Source: Fulvivirga sp. M361
GTDB taxonomy: Bacteria > Bacteroidota > Bacteroidia > Cytophagales > Cyclobacteriaceae
Reading direction: 5' to 3'
Assembly: GCF_007097395.1 (NCBI RefSeq)
Contig: NZ_VKDC01000028.1
Coordinates: forward strand, 1 to 64,000
Length of the DNA stretch: 64,000 nt
A program made the position numbers and the translations under genes. How positions within the stretch are numbered: position 1 is the first letter of the stretch; each line of letters begins with the position of its first letter. Below the pieces are notes generated by a model, which ran no database searches, was not told where the DNA came from, and saw nothing but the letters and a program-made list of their open reading frames with translations. This document shows, piece after piece, positions 23,199 to 32,047 of this stretch.

Positions 23199-25733
23199 AT
23201 GAAAAGGATTGTTATCGTCTTTACAATATTTTTTGCCTTTTTGATTTCCCAAAAGTTGGAAGCCCAGAGTAATCTCTGGCAAGAACAACGAACCAATGCC
23301 AGGGTCTCCGATCAGTGGAGTGCGATCAAAGCCAATAGAAAAACGCTCAATAAAGAGGCACTTTCATTTGTTCTAAGTGAACTTAAATCGAAAGGTGCTA
23401 CAAACATCTCGATTCCCCATCCCTCGGGAGGAGAGCAGATGTTTGAAGTAGTACCTAGTAATGTCATGGCTCCCGGGCTCCAGGCAAAATACCCTAACAT
23501 ACAGACCTTTAAAGGCGTCAACACACAAGGAGAACTCGTAAGGGGTAATGTTGGGGCAAATGGATTAAACCTGGCCGTATTTAGCAGGCATGAAACTTAT
23601 CTTGTGAAACCGCAAAGCAAGGCTGGTAACCGCTACGTGAGCTATTTCGAAAAGGATTATTTAAGCACTTTCGATAGCGAAGAGCCGCATTTCTTTTGCG
23701 AGCATGAAGAGCACTTTTCATCGGATGCCATACAAATCCCATCATCGGATCGTACACCGCGAGCGAGGCAGATGGAGGCAGATTTTACACCCTTTTCCAC
23801 CGGCGAGGTGTTAAGAAAATACCGTATTGCGATTGTTGCTTATCATGAATACTCAGAATACATCGGGGGAACCAGGGAGGAAGTGCTCAGCAATATCGTA
23901 TCCCTGCTGGATGTCGTGATCGGTATATTTGAACGAGATGCAAGTATTACTTTTGAATTGGTGGAAAACAACGACCAGCTCATTTTCCTTACGGAAGAAG
24001 AAGATCCTACACCTACCAGTGGAAGTACATTTATTGAAGCAAGTCACAACGTAATTACCGATATCATCGGTAGTGAAAATTTTGATATCGGACATTTACT
24101 GGCAATAGGTGTCGGAGGGAAGGCAACTGTGTTATCTATTTGTCGAGATGATGTTAAAGGACAGGGGGTCTCATTTCAAAGGGACAATGGTCGAGAGGGA
24201 GACCTTTCCTTCGTTTTACCGCATGAACTAGGCCATCAATTCGGTACCAATCATTCTTCTGCAAGAGGTGCTCTTGAACGTGATACTCGTTTTGAGTTTG
24301 CTCTAGGGCAAACTATTATGAAACCCAGTGCACCGACTCCGGTTCCTTATTTTCATGTGGGTTCTATCATTGAAATCATAGACGGCGCCGAGCGTACGGG
24401 TTGTGCTGAGCTTATTGAGACAGGGAATACACCTCCCGTGGTGAGCGTTCCCGAGGGAGGGTTTGTCATCCCTGTCAATACGCCATTTGTGTTGGAGGCC
24501 GAAGGAAACGATGCAGATGGAGACCCACTTACGTACAGTTGGGAACAATATGACCAGAGTACCAATCCTGACGAAGTTGTACCTGGACATTCTTTCGCTC
24601 CATGGGAAGGGGATGGCCCCTTGTTTAAGAGTTTTGAGCCTACCACTGATAACCGAAGGTTTTTCCCTCAGCTTAATAGCGTACTTGATAATACGCTGTT
24701 GTCCGTTCCGAATGGAGATCTGCCCATTCTTGTCAATCAAATTGGAAGCAGTAGTGACTTCTCAAGGAATGAGGTAATACCCCATAAGACACGGGATCTT
24801 AATTTTGTGGTTACTGTGCGGGATAATAGCCCCTTGGGACCGGGTATTGCGACGGATATTATTTCTTTTTCTTCAACAGACCAAGCGGGGCCTTTTGTAG
24901 TAACGACTGTCTTGGATGATCCGTCTTATAACGGATTCAGCAACGTGAATGTGCAATGGGAGGTAGCCAATACGAACGCCGCTCCTGTAAACTGCGAAAA
25001 CGTAACGATCCTTTACGCTACGGATGGTGGTAAACAGTTCGATATTGTGCTGGCAGAAAGTACTGCCAACGACGGAGAGGCTACAGTCAAGCTACCGAAT
25101 ATTGCCACATCAGAGGCCAGGATCATGGTGAAGGCTGTAAACAATGTATTCTTTAATGTAAATGACCGTAATTTTACTGTAATAGCATCTGAAGTAGACG
25201 TTCCTGAAGCTCCGACCAATTTGGCAGGCAACCGGGTAAACCCATTCAGCATAGAATTGTCATGGACAGATAATGGTGACCTCGAAGACGGATTTGTTAT
25301 TGAGAGAAAATCAGGATCTGATAATTTTGAAGAGATAGCCAGGACGCCTGTCAATAACACCAGTTATACAGATCAAACTGCCCAGGATAATGAATCATAT
25401 TCCTATCGAGTAGCTGCATTTAATGCTACGGGTAACTCCGGCTATACCAATGAGGTTTCCTTCGTTTCGGGAGAGACTATTCTGTCCGTAAATGATCATC
25501 AACCCCCCGCTCCCGATATCCTGTTGTTTCCCAACCCGGTTACCAGTGGGCTAAGAGTGATTACTCCAAAGGAATCGAAAAATTACCTGACAGATTTCTC
25601 CGGGAAGGTTTTGGTCGGTGAAAAAAGGGGAGAGGAAGTCGTACTTGATCTGGAAGACCTGGCCTCCGGCATTTACCTGCTCATCTCCGAGAGCGCAGAT
25701 GGTATAACATACAAAAGAGTAATCAAAATTTAA
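23199..25733 (+). CDS. secreted metzincin-like metalloprotease with T9SS sorting domain
   Basis: An 844-residue protein. A signal peptide ends near KLEAQ (residue 23), and a propeptide-like region follows. The reprolysin-like catalytic domain is at about 205-400, with zinc motif HELGHQFGTNH (342-352: His342, Glu343, His346, His352) and a likely Met-turn in TIMKPS. After it come an Ig-like segment, a fibronectin type III domain (about 665-755, APTNLAGNR to YRVAAFNATG), and a T9SS sorting domain from LLFPNPV to the end. It probably digests extracellular protein. Monocistronic, with a long upstream region. Confidence 0.9.
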   Translation: MKRIVIVFTIFFAFLISQKLEAQSNLWQEQRTNARVSDQWSAIKANRKTLNKEALSFVLSELKSKGATNISIPHPSGGEQMFEVVPSNVMAPGLQAKYPNIQTFKGVNTQGELVRGNVGANGLNLAVFSRHETYLVKPQSKAGNRYVSYFEKDYLSTFDSEEPHFFCEHEEHFSSDAIQIPSSDRTPRARQMEADFTPFSTGEVLRKYRIAIVAYHEYSEYIGGTREEVLSNIVSLLDVVIGIFERDASITFELVENNDQLIFLTEEEDPTPTSGSTFIEASHNVITDIIGSENFDIGHLLAIGVGGKATVLSICRDDVKGQGVSFQRDNGREGDLSFVLPHELGHQFGTNHSSARGALERDTRFEFALGQTIMKPSAPTPVPYFHVGSIIEIIDGAERTGCAELIETGNTPPVVSVPEGGFVIPVNTPFVLEAEGNDADGDPLTYSWEQYDQSTNPDEVVPGHSFAPWEGDGPLFKSFEPTTDNRRFFPQLNSVLDNTLLSVPNGDLPILVNQIGSSSDFSRNEVIPHKTRDLNFVVTVRDNSPLGPGIATDIISFSSTDQAGPFVVTTVLDDPSYNGFSNVNVQWEVANTNAAPVNCENVTILYATDGGKQFDIVLAESTANDGEATVKLPNIATSEARIMVKAVNNVFFNVNDRNFTVIASEVDVPEAPTNLAGNRVNPFSIELSWTDNGDLEDGFVIERKSGSDNFEEIARTPVNNTSYTDQTAQDNESYSYRVAAFNATGNSGYTNEVSFVSGETILSVNDHQPPAPDILLFPNPVTSGLRVITPKESKNYLTDFSGKVLVGEKRGEEVVLDLEDLASGIYLLISESADGITYKRVIKI

Positions 25734-26083
25734 TGCCTAGTGCACCTGTTACCTTTGATCAGAAAGTAAGTTAAGCTCGTTTACGCCAAACTCACTAAAA
25801 ACGAAAACTTTAATTCGTAGTCTGTTTTAAAAGAAATAGAAAAGACAGCTGTTTTAGTGATGGCTGTCTGATTTTCAGAATAGCGCCGAGGGCACTTCTC
25901 TGAAAGAGATTTAAAATAGTGTTTTGAATACAGATTCATGGTAGAATGTGAAGTTGGAGACCTCACCTCATATACTGATTGAAGATTTCAAACATGCCTT
26001 TGTAACCTTCCAAACAATAAGAGCTACTGAAATAGCCTTTGCCATTACAAACAACAGGTTCGCTGGGTGTCCATGGAAAAACT
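25734..26083. other. gene-free region between convergent secreted-enzyme genes
   Basis: Contains a hairpin at 25843-25869 followed by a 12-bp sequence, TAGCGCCGAGGG (25881-25892), also found at 29612-29623. No gene is seen. Confidence 0.4.
25843..25875. terminator. hairpin, possible terminator
   Basis: AGACAGC (25843-25849) pairs with GCTGTCT (25863-25869), followed by GATTTTC on the plus strand and, on the minus strand, TTTTCTATTTC. It lies about 110 nt after the protease stop, so it may end that transcript, though the T-run is short. Confidence 0.45.
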
Positions 26084-26119
26084 AAAAAAGAGAGCCATCT
26101 CTTCGTAGAGACGGCCCTC
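26084..26119 (-). terminator. rho-independent terminator of GH16 gene
   Basis: On the minus strand a 13-bp stem (GAGGGCCGTCTCT, loop ACGA, AGAGATGGCTCTC, two G-T pairs) is followed by six T. It lies about 85 nt after the minus-strand stop at 26205. Confidence 0.75.
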
Positions 26120-26204
26120 AGATTAAAAGTATCTGGTATATAATTACAGTCGCTCAGGCCATATAGGTCAACACTTTCTTTGTCAATAAAGAAAGTTCAC
26201 CTAT

Positions 26205-29000
26205 CTATTTGACTATTTTACGGACTATTCTCTGCGCTGCACCGGACAGTTCTACCATATAAATACCTTCGGGCAATTGACGCGTGTTGATCTTGATCGT
26301 GCGCTGTCCTATAATAGCTCTTTCGATGACTACCCGACCCTGCATATCTATGATTGCCAATTTTTCAAAATGCTCAGTAGCAGGCATATCAATAGTCAGT
26401 TCTGATCCTATCGGGTTAGGATAAACGCTCACCCATGTCATCTGGTTGGTGATATCATTATCGGAACTTCCGTCAGAGGCCCTCCTCGCAGTGGTGTTAG
26501 TATTACAACTGCCTACTACAAAACTGTGCCTGTTGGCTGAGGTATTCCTTTCTCCACCTTCAGGTACAGAATAGGTGTAATAGAGATACACCGTCTCCCC
26601 ATTTTGCGCATTAATTGTGAAAGGTGTATCAGGCGACACCGGATAGCCAGGGAAGGTAGCACCAGGATTAGTGCTGTAGTATAGAATACATGTGGGCGTG
26701 CCCATTCCTGATGCAGAAGGAACAAATGTGACCGTAGGGTTATTTGAATCACTGGAGAATACTACAGTGTAATCGCCATTCGCTGCCAATTGACTGCATG
26801 CATTCGGCGTTGATGGCCCTGTAGCCTCCGTGAAGCTGATATAATTGATATTAAGCCCGGCGTTTTCAAAGAAGATGCGCAGATCATGTTGTCCCTGACC
26901 TATCGTTATATCTTCTACAATTACATCCACATAATTCTGCCATCCCCCGGTATTGGGAGAAGCTAACGTGCCGGTTATGTTGTTACCATCTATTTCCATG
27001 CGGAAACGTCCGTTGCCATTCGATGAAGCCACTCTGAAAATGATATCGTAATTACCTGAACCGGCTGTGGCATTAAGCGTATAACGCAGCCATTCGTTCC
27101 TGGCAATCCAACCTACATTGTAACTTCCTGTAGCATCACCGGTGATTTCTATGTCCACATCATCCGACCGATATGCTCCGCCGGTATTTCCATTCGTCGT
27201 ATCGAAATAATCTTCATAGTCTTCTGCTTCTACCACACCAGGTATGGTGAAGCCACTGGTTGCGGCATTGACCGTTATCGAGGCACTTCCACTGACAGTA
27301 TTGCTGGAAGCCGTTACCGTAAAACTGCCGGGCGATGTAGCGGTGTATAAGCCCGTATTAGAAACATTACCACCGGTAGTACTCCAGTTGAAAGTGGTAT
27401 TGATAGGCGCACCGTACTGATCAAAAGCACTGGCCTGCAACTGTGCGGTCTGTCCTTCTCCTATAGTAGCACTGGCTGGGGAAACAGTTATACTACTCAC
27501 TATGGGAGGACCCGTACTCTTTCCATCATCCCATATGATATCATCGATAGCGAACTCGAATATAGACGAAGGTAAGGCCCCATCAAGACTGGTAATGGCA
27601 AACATATACCCGATGTCTTGAAAAGCCAGTAGTCCGCTAAAATCTGCCAAAGGGATCTCTACCAAGCCCCATTCGCCGTTCCTTACCAATCCATATTTAG
27701 TCTGACCGGCGGGAAACTCTATGTATTTTTCATTGGTAAAATTATCAGTAAGTCCGATCCTGAAAGAAACATTGCCGGGGATCTTGATACGGAACTTTAA
27801 TGATCCTTCCTCTACAAAACCCGACATATCCTTTCCACTCAGCGAAACGATACCTCCACCAAACCAGCTATTGGCAGCGGTAGTCTTCCAGGATATTACG
27901 TTGCTTCCTTCGTAAGGTGGGATAATCCCGTCTTCCAACGTGCCTCCCCACGCGTATATCTGAGCGTCAGCGCCAAATGTCAGTTCATTATTGGTAGGCG
28001 TTTGATCCGTATACACTCCGAAAGTACCGACTTCAGCTGTCAGTTCATCATAATTGAATGCTACACTGCCATGGCCATTCCATTGGTAAACTCGAACATA
28101 ATCCACATACATTTTGCCTGGTAGCGGGGCTGTCACTTCATTGTTAATAAGTACATCTGGCAAAGTGCCTCCTACCGCAAGATTAAGTAGCATATAGAAA
28201 GGTCTGGAAAATACGCCGGTCACACCATCAGGGTCTATTGGTAACGGATTAGTATAAAGATCGCGTTCTATAGAATTGTCAACCACAGTAAATCGCAATT
28301 GTGTAGGTTCCCAATAAATCCTGTAGGTAACGAATCGGTCGTTTAATGGGGTGGCTGCAACATACGGCTGATTGTAGTCGACATCGAAGGCTATATTTCC
28401 CACGCCACCATCTTCAGTGGCAAAAAAGGCATTGGCACCGACATAATTGTTTACGGTAGAATTGGGCTCTTGCTGATAATCCCGTCCGGCTTGAGAGAAA
28501 CCCATTTCCATCATATCGATCTCTCCTTTGGCCGGCCAGGTGAGATTGTTTGCTCCCAGTAGCCAGACTGCTGGCCATAACCCCATGTTTAGATCAGGTA
28601 CGCGCACCCTCACTTCTATCAGGCCGTAATGAACCGAAAGATTACCCTGTGTAGTAACTTTACCAGAAGTAAAAGCGCGCGATCCTGCCTGCTGATTACG
28701 AGCCTCCAGCACTAGAGCTTTATTTTCAGGTTCGCCAGGAACATCGGCTATGTATACGTTATCTGCCTGATAAGACTGTAACTCGGCATTTCCCCAGCCA
28801 CATAGGCCAATATCACAACCGTCACCAATGTCAGGGAGCCAGATGTTATTGTCTAAAGTGTTAAAATTATCTTCCCAGATAAGTGGACCTATCTGAGCAT
28901 ACATAGTAGCATGAAATGAGATGAGGGCTAAGATCAATATGAGTCTCTTTATTTGACTGCATGGGTGAAGCCATTTGGAATATATACTTGGAGGTATCAT
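26205..29000 (-). CDS. secreted GH16 beta-glucanase with CBM6-like module and T9SS sorting domain
   Basis: A 931-residue protein. A signal peptide ends near MYAQ (residue 36). The GH16 catalytic domain covers about 40-312, with the active-site motif EIDMME (Glu160 nucleophile, Asp162, Glu165 acid/base), as in laminarinases. A second jelly-roll region (about 320-490), a bacterial Ig-like domain (about 500-580, SSITVSPASATIGEGQTAQL), a CBM6-like module (about 585-720, VEAEDYEDYFDT) and a T9SS sorting domain (from VYPNPIGSE) follow. It likely cleaves beta-1,3-glucans outside the cell. No SusCD pair is adjacent, so it is not in a classic utilisation locus. Own terminator at 26084-26119. Confidence 0.92.
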   Translation of the reverse strand: MIPPSIYSKWLHPCSQIKRLILILALISFHATMYAQIGPLIWEDNFNTLDNNIWLPDIGDGCDIGLCGWGNAELQSYQADNVYIADVPGEPENKALVLEARNQQAGSRAFTSGKVTTQGNLSVHYGLIEVRVRVPDLNMGLWPAVWLLGANNLTWPAKGEIDMMEMGFSQAGRDYQQEPNSTVNNYVGANAFFATEDGGVGNIAFDVDYNQPYVAATPLNDRFVTYRIYWEPTQLRFTVVDNSIERDLYTNPLPIDPDGVTGVFSRPFYMLLNLAVGGTLPDVLINNEVTAPLPGKMYVDYVRVYQWNGHGSVAFNYDELTAEVGTFGVYTDQTPTNNELTFGADAQIYAWGGTLEDGIIPPYEGSNVISWKTTAANSWFGGGIVSLSGKDMSGFVEEGSLKFRIKIPGNVSFRIGLTDNFTNEKYIEFPAGQTKYGLVRNGEWGLVEIPLADFSGLLAFQDIGYMFAITSLDGALPSSIFEFAIDDIIWDDGKSTGPPIVSSITVSPASATIGEGQTAQLQASAFDQYGAPINTTFNWSTTGGNVSNTGLYTATSPGSFTVTASSNTVSGSASITVNAATSGFTIPGVVEAEDYEDYFDTTNGNTGGAYRSDDVDIEITGDATGSYNVGWIARNEWLRYTLNATAGSGNYDIIFRVASSNGNGRFRMEIDGNNITGTLASPNTGGWQNYVDVIVEDITIGQGQHDLRIFFENAGLNINYISFTEATGPSTPNACSQLAANGDYTVVFSSDSNNPTVTFVPSASGMGTPTCILYYSTNPGATFPGYPVSPDTPFTINAQNGETVYLYYTYSVPEGGERNTSANRHSFVVGSCNTNTTARRASDGSSDNDITNQMTWVSVYPNPIGSELTIDMPATEHFEKLAIIDMQGRVVIERAIIGQRTIKINTRQLPEGIYMVELSGAAQRIVRKIVK

Positions 29001-29357
29001 AAGTTAGAAGTTTAGGTGAAACATTCCGCAATCGGTTGCGAAACTTAAATGTAATTTTATCACAGTTTATTTTGAAGATATCAGGTACATCAATACTACA
29101 TCAGGGGTAGAAAATAGCTTAGATCAAATGGACAGAAATAGTGCTTTGAGTCGAATGGCAAATGATTGTATACATCAATCATACATCATTGCAATGATGT
29201 ATGATCCCTATGGAATATTTTAAAATAATATGACACTTTGATTAATGCCACTTGTTGAATAGGCATTATTTTGACATCTGTCTCATTAAATGTGTTTCCC
29301 TGTAGTGCTTTTTATAAAGCGCACTATTGTATATGCCATTAGTGATACAATTTTCAA
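29001..29357. other. gene-free region
   Basis: AT-rich upstream region of the GH16 gene with no gene or clear motif. The region similar to the XRE gene at 34404-34763 begins at about 29358. Confidence 0.4.
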
Positions 29358-29552
29358 GGAAGCCCGTCAGCCTTTCATTTGTATTGTTGGGCGGATGCGC
29401 TCAAAAGTCAACTCGCTATTATACTCAAAGAATATTCACCAGGACTAATTTGTCAAATTACAGTGAATGATAATACTAGTGAATCGAAAAGCGCAACGAA
29501 CGATAATAATGATCCAATAATATATAAGAAGCGCGTCAATCCGGAAGGTTAA
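29358..29552 (+). pseudogene. truncated copy of the XRE regulator gene
   Basis: A 64-codon frame without a start reads GSPSAFHLYCWADALKSQ and on to a TAA at 29550-29552. It aligns residue by residue with positions about 56-119 of the XRE protein encoded at 34404-34763, including the unusual CQIT.NDNT and ATNDN segments. The helix-turn-helix part is absent. The frame is undamaged, so decay is recent or the fragment was kept by chance. It is followed by a copy of the tRNA terminator, so it is part of a larger duplication. Confidence 0.75.
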
Positions 29553-29630
29553 CACGTCGCATATAAAATAAAAAAGCAGTTACAAATAAATGTAACTGCC
29601 TGATGTACAAGTAGCGCCGAGGGGCGAGTG
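29358..29630. repeat. left copy of flanking duplication (XRE tail, tRNA terminator, tRNA-end-like)
   Basis: This stretch matches 34575-34935 in order: XRE-gene tail, then the hairpin GCAGTTACA/TGTAACTGC (29576-29599), then TGATGTACAAGTAGCG. About 120 nt between the XRE stop and the hairpin are missing here. After TAGCG the sequence no longer follows the intact tRNA, though a GATCGAACC-like T-arm remnant is seen. With the right copy it brackets the accessory genes at 29.9-34.2 kb. Confidence 0.7.
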
Positions 29631-29848
29631 ATCGAACCTTTTCTTTTTAGGCTTGAATGAAATGCTAATATTTTCCAAGGTATCTTGAAAATTTTTCAAC
29701 TATATGATTAATTATTTATAATATTCATAATGGAGGTTGTTGCTCATTACTTGGGTGAAACAGCCATAAAATTAATTAACGACAAACGAAGCGGTTGTGC
29801 TTACCTAATCGTAAGTTATTCAGGAGCCGATTAAAAATACCTGTCCAA

Positions 29849-29867
29849 AATAACAATAGTTGTTATT
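29849..29867. promoter_or_regulatory. palindromic operator of parD-parE genes
   Basis: AATAACAA-TAG-TTGTTATT is a perfect 8+8 inverted repeat about 40 nt before the antitoxin start. A third half-site, TTGTTATT, follows at 29870-29877 and runs into the -7 box. This layout suits autorepression by the ribbon-helix-helix antitoxin. Confidence 0.6.
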
Positions 29868-29873
29868 TGTTGT

Positions 29874-29881
29874 TATTTTTG
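29874..29881 (+). promoter_or_regulatory. -7 promoter element of parD
   Basis: TATTTTTG is a full match to TAnnTTTG, 27 nt before the chosen ATG. No good -33 TTG lies at the usual distance. Confidence 0.45.
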
Positions 29882-29908
29882 TTTTTAGTAAAAAGGGAAT
29901 CTTTAAAT

Positions 29909-30154
29909 ATGAATGTGTCCTTAAATGATCATTTAGAAAAATTCATTAGCCGGCAGCTTAAATTTGGCAGGTATAGTAACGCCAGTGAAGTTGTAAGGGC
30001 AGGCCTTCGGTTGCTTGAAGAAAAAGAACTGAAAATCACAGAAATGGAAAAAGAGATTAAGCGGGGGGTAGAAAGCGGCGCTTCCGAAACCTGGGATAAA
30101 GACGAGTTTTTGAGAAAGGCGCATAAACGGGCCGATGATTTAGGTTTAGACTAA
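29909..30154 (+). CDS. ParD-like type II antitoxin
   Basis: An 81-residue protein starting MNVSLNDHLEKFISRQLKFGRYSNASEVVRAGLRLL in overlapping short motifs. The ribbon-helix-helix pattern (VSLNDHLEKFI, then GRYSNASEVVRAGLRLLEE) is typical of ParD/CC2985-family antitoxins. The acidic C-terminal half would wrap the toxin. An upstream in-frame ATG at 29795 would add 38 residues unlike the family and would place the promoter inside the gene, so 29909 is preferred. The toxin gene follows with no gap but is frameshifted. Confidence 0.88.
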   Translation: MNVSLNDHLEKFISRQLKFGRYSNASEVVRAGLRLLEEKELKITEMEKEIKRGVESGASETWDKDEFLRKAHKRADDLGLD

Positions 30155-30453
30155 ATGGCGATTGTTAAGCGCACGCCACTTGTTGAAGAAGACCTTTTCG
30201 AAATCTGGTATTATATCGCAGTCGAAAAAAGAAGCCGTCTTAACGCCGACGTTTTATTGATAAAATAGACACAGAGTTTTCCAAACTGGCAGAAACTCCC
30301 GGTATGGGTACAGAGAGAGGCATTTATGTGCCAAGTTTGAGAGGTTGGCCATTCGGTGAATATGTAATATATTACCGCCCTATTTCCAAGGGAATTGAAG
30401 TTATCCGGGTAATTCATGCCGGTAGAGAAACAGAGTTACAAAAGTATCAATGA
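30155..30453 (+). pseudogene. ParE/RelE-superfamily toxin with frameshift
   Basis: The ATG at 30155 directly follows the ParD stop. Reading gives MAIVKRTPLVEEDLFEIWYY and on to LNAD, then shifts. From about 30260 another frame continues with IDTEFSKLAETPGMG, GWPFGEYVIYYRPI and VIRVIHAGRE to a TGA at 30451-30453. The total of 299 nt is one short of a multiple of three, consistent with loss of one base near 30248-30252 (GAC-GTTTTATT where GAC-CGTTTTATT is expected). The C-terminal part carries the catalytic residues, so the toxin should be inactive unless the frame is corrected. A sequencing error cannot be excluded. Confidence 0.8.
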
Positions 30454-30559
30454 GCCAAAGCTAACCAAGCTGTGTCCGCCAATCGGCGGATACGAGCCCG
30501 ACGCGCTCATTTGTAATTTCTTTTGATGAACTCCCAAAGAAATGCTCTCTCCTTAGATT

Positions 30560-30733
30560 TCAATTCCTTTTCCCGAGTGTTTGATAGATTGAGTTTGTAC
30601 GAAGAATATCGTTAGCGCAAACTGAGCATGAGTGAGGAAAGAAAAACATATTCTGCATAAGTGCGGCAACGACCTTAGGTTCCTCTTCCGGGTCGATGAG
30701 AATAACCGAATTATTTTCGATTGTTTGTACCAT
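30560..30733 (-). CDS. doubtful small protein, 57 residues
   Basis: A minus-strand frame from ATG at 30731-30733, beginning MVQTIENNSVILIDPEEEPK and containing a CSVC pair near the middle. An AAAGGA stretch precedes the start by about 7 nt. No family is recognised. It may be a small cargo gene of the island or chance. Confidence 0.3.
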   Translation of the reverse strand: MVQTIENNSVILIDPEEEPKVVAALMQNMFFFPHSCSVCANDILRTNSIYQTLGKRN

Positions 30734-30811
30734 GTGATTTCCTTTTCAAAGTTTTCGATGAAAAAGAATTAACCTAGACGTTTGAAGTTACTTACTGACA
30801 TAGTAATGACA

Positions 30812-30843
30812 TTAAAAAATACCCAACCTTGGGTATTTTTTAA
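30812..30843. terminator. bidirectional terminator
   Basis: TTAAAAAATACCCAA and TTGGGTATTTTTTAA form a perfect 15-bp inverted repeat around a 2-nt loop, giving a stem with a T-run in both directions. It insulates the membrane-protein gene at 31002 from upstream transcription. Confidence 0.7.
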
Positions 30844-31001
30844 TCTAGGTAATAGTTTGTTCTTTGAATACTAAAATTTAACGTACGATTTGAATTCAGG
30901 GGCTTTACAAGTGAGTTTGAAAGGCGGACAATGGGAGTCCAATTATTCAATAGTTAGAGTTCGTTTCTGAATTTTGGTCAAAAATATTAGATGTTAAGTA
31001 T

Positions 31002-31913
31002 ATGTCTAGTTCATTGATACTTCTAATTTTAACTCTATCTGCATTTATTGGTGGAATAGTTGGATTTGCCTTGTTCAACTGGTTATTTCTAAAGAATCGA
31101 GAGGCATATGTTATTCTGTCTGACGAAAAACTTTCGGAGGAAATTGTTAACATAAGATCCAGAATTCAAGTCATCTATGTTATAGGACCCTTAATTGGAC
31201 TTGGTTTAGGAATTTTTGGACTAAATAGCTTTGATAAATTTGATAAGAAAATTGAAACCCAAGTATCTGATTTATTGAAAAAACATGAGGGTAAAATTAA
31301 TGAGATTGACAGTGCTTATAAAAAAAGTCAGAGCATTAATAACATTGTCTCTTTTGATGATCTGGAAACTCTTTCTTTAGCCTCTAAAAATGACCTGAAC
31401 GATATAAAGACTAATTTTGAAAAGTATGTTAGAAACAATTTCGTTAGTGACCTAACTTTTAATGATAGAGTAATCAAGAAGGTTCGTTCGAATGGTTATA
31501 TGGAAGAACAAGAAATCGAGAAGAATATTGTGGGACCTAAGATTCAATCTTTTTACACTGACAGAATTGAAAATACATTTTCAACTTTAACTCAATTAAG
31601 AGACGGGCTGAAAGAGAAACTGGATAATACCTATTCAAGCAGAATTAAACTAATGGAGCAGAATATAGAATCTTTCAAGTCTGAGAGGAGTGATTATTTG
31701 AAAAGCAGTAATTTATCAGATTATTCCATAGTTACAGAAAGTTATTTAGGATCTTACCTAAAAATCGGTGAATTTGACAACCAATTGAAAGTTTCTGCAA
31801 AGACGGTTGCTATTGAAAAGAAATTAGATGCCTTGGCAAAAGAGAACCAAGAACTTGAAGAGAAACTTTTGAAGTTAATAGAGGCTCTTCCTGATAGTTT
31901 GACGAAAGAATAA
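31002..31913 (+). CDS. membrane-anchored coiled-coil protein, partner candidate of OLD ATPase
   Basis: A 303-residue protein of no recognised family. Two membrane spans at about 3-27 (LILLILTLSAFIGGIVGFAL) and 57-74 (VIYVIGPLIGLGLGIFGL) are followed by a long cytosolic helical part (about 80-300) rich in Lys, Glu and Ser, with coiled-coil character strongest at the end (AIEKKLDALAKENQELEEKL). Low GC compared with neighbours and location between repeats suggest acquired DNA. The OLD-family gene follows on the same strand after 134 nt. A membrane effector or sensor paired with an ATPase-nuclease is a plausible defence arrangement (inference). Confidence 0.7.
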   Translation: MSSSLILLILTLSAFIGGIVGFALFNWLFLKNREAYVILSDEKLSEEIVNIRSRIQVIYVIGPLIGLGLGIFGLNSFDKFDKKIETQVSDLLKKHEGKINEIDSAYKKSQSINNIVSFDDLETLSLASKNDLNDIKTNFEKYVRNNFVSDLTFNDRVIKKVRSNGYMEEQEIEKNIVGPKIQSFYTDRIENTFSTLTQLRDGLKEKLDNTYSSRIKLMEQNIESFKSERSDYLKSSNLSDYSIVTESYLGSYLKIGEFDNQLKVSAKTVAIEKKLDALAKENQELEEKLLKLIEALPDSLTKE

Positions 31914-32047
31914 TGAGTTCTAATAATCACTATCATCTATAACTAATTGAGCTATTTGCAAAGGAAACTTCCTGTCCGATACTTTTGTGAGAATTTGAAA
32001 AGTCCAGTTTATGGATGATGGTTAGATTCTAACTACAACTGACTTGT

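Larger units (their letters stand above)
30454..31001. other. mostly gene-free region in the accessory island
   Basis: Holds a small hairpin (TCCGCC/GGCGGA at 30475-30490) after the toxin remnant, a doubtful 57-codon frame on the minus strand, and a strong inverted repeat at 30812-30843. Confidence 0.4.

Noticed and set aside
24303-24777. Overlapping frames on both strands inside the metalloprotease gene
   Set aside because: The metalloprotease frame continues through with clear domains; the others are by-products.
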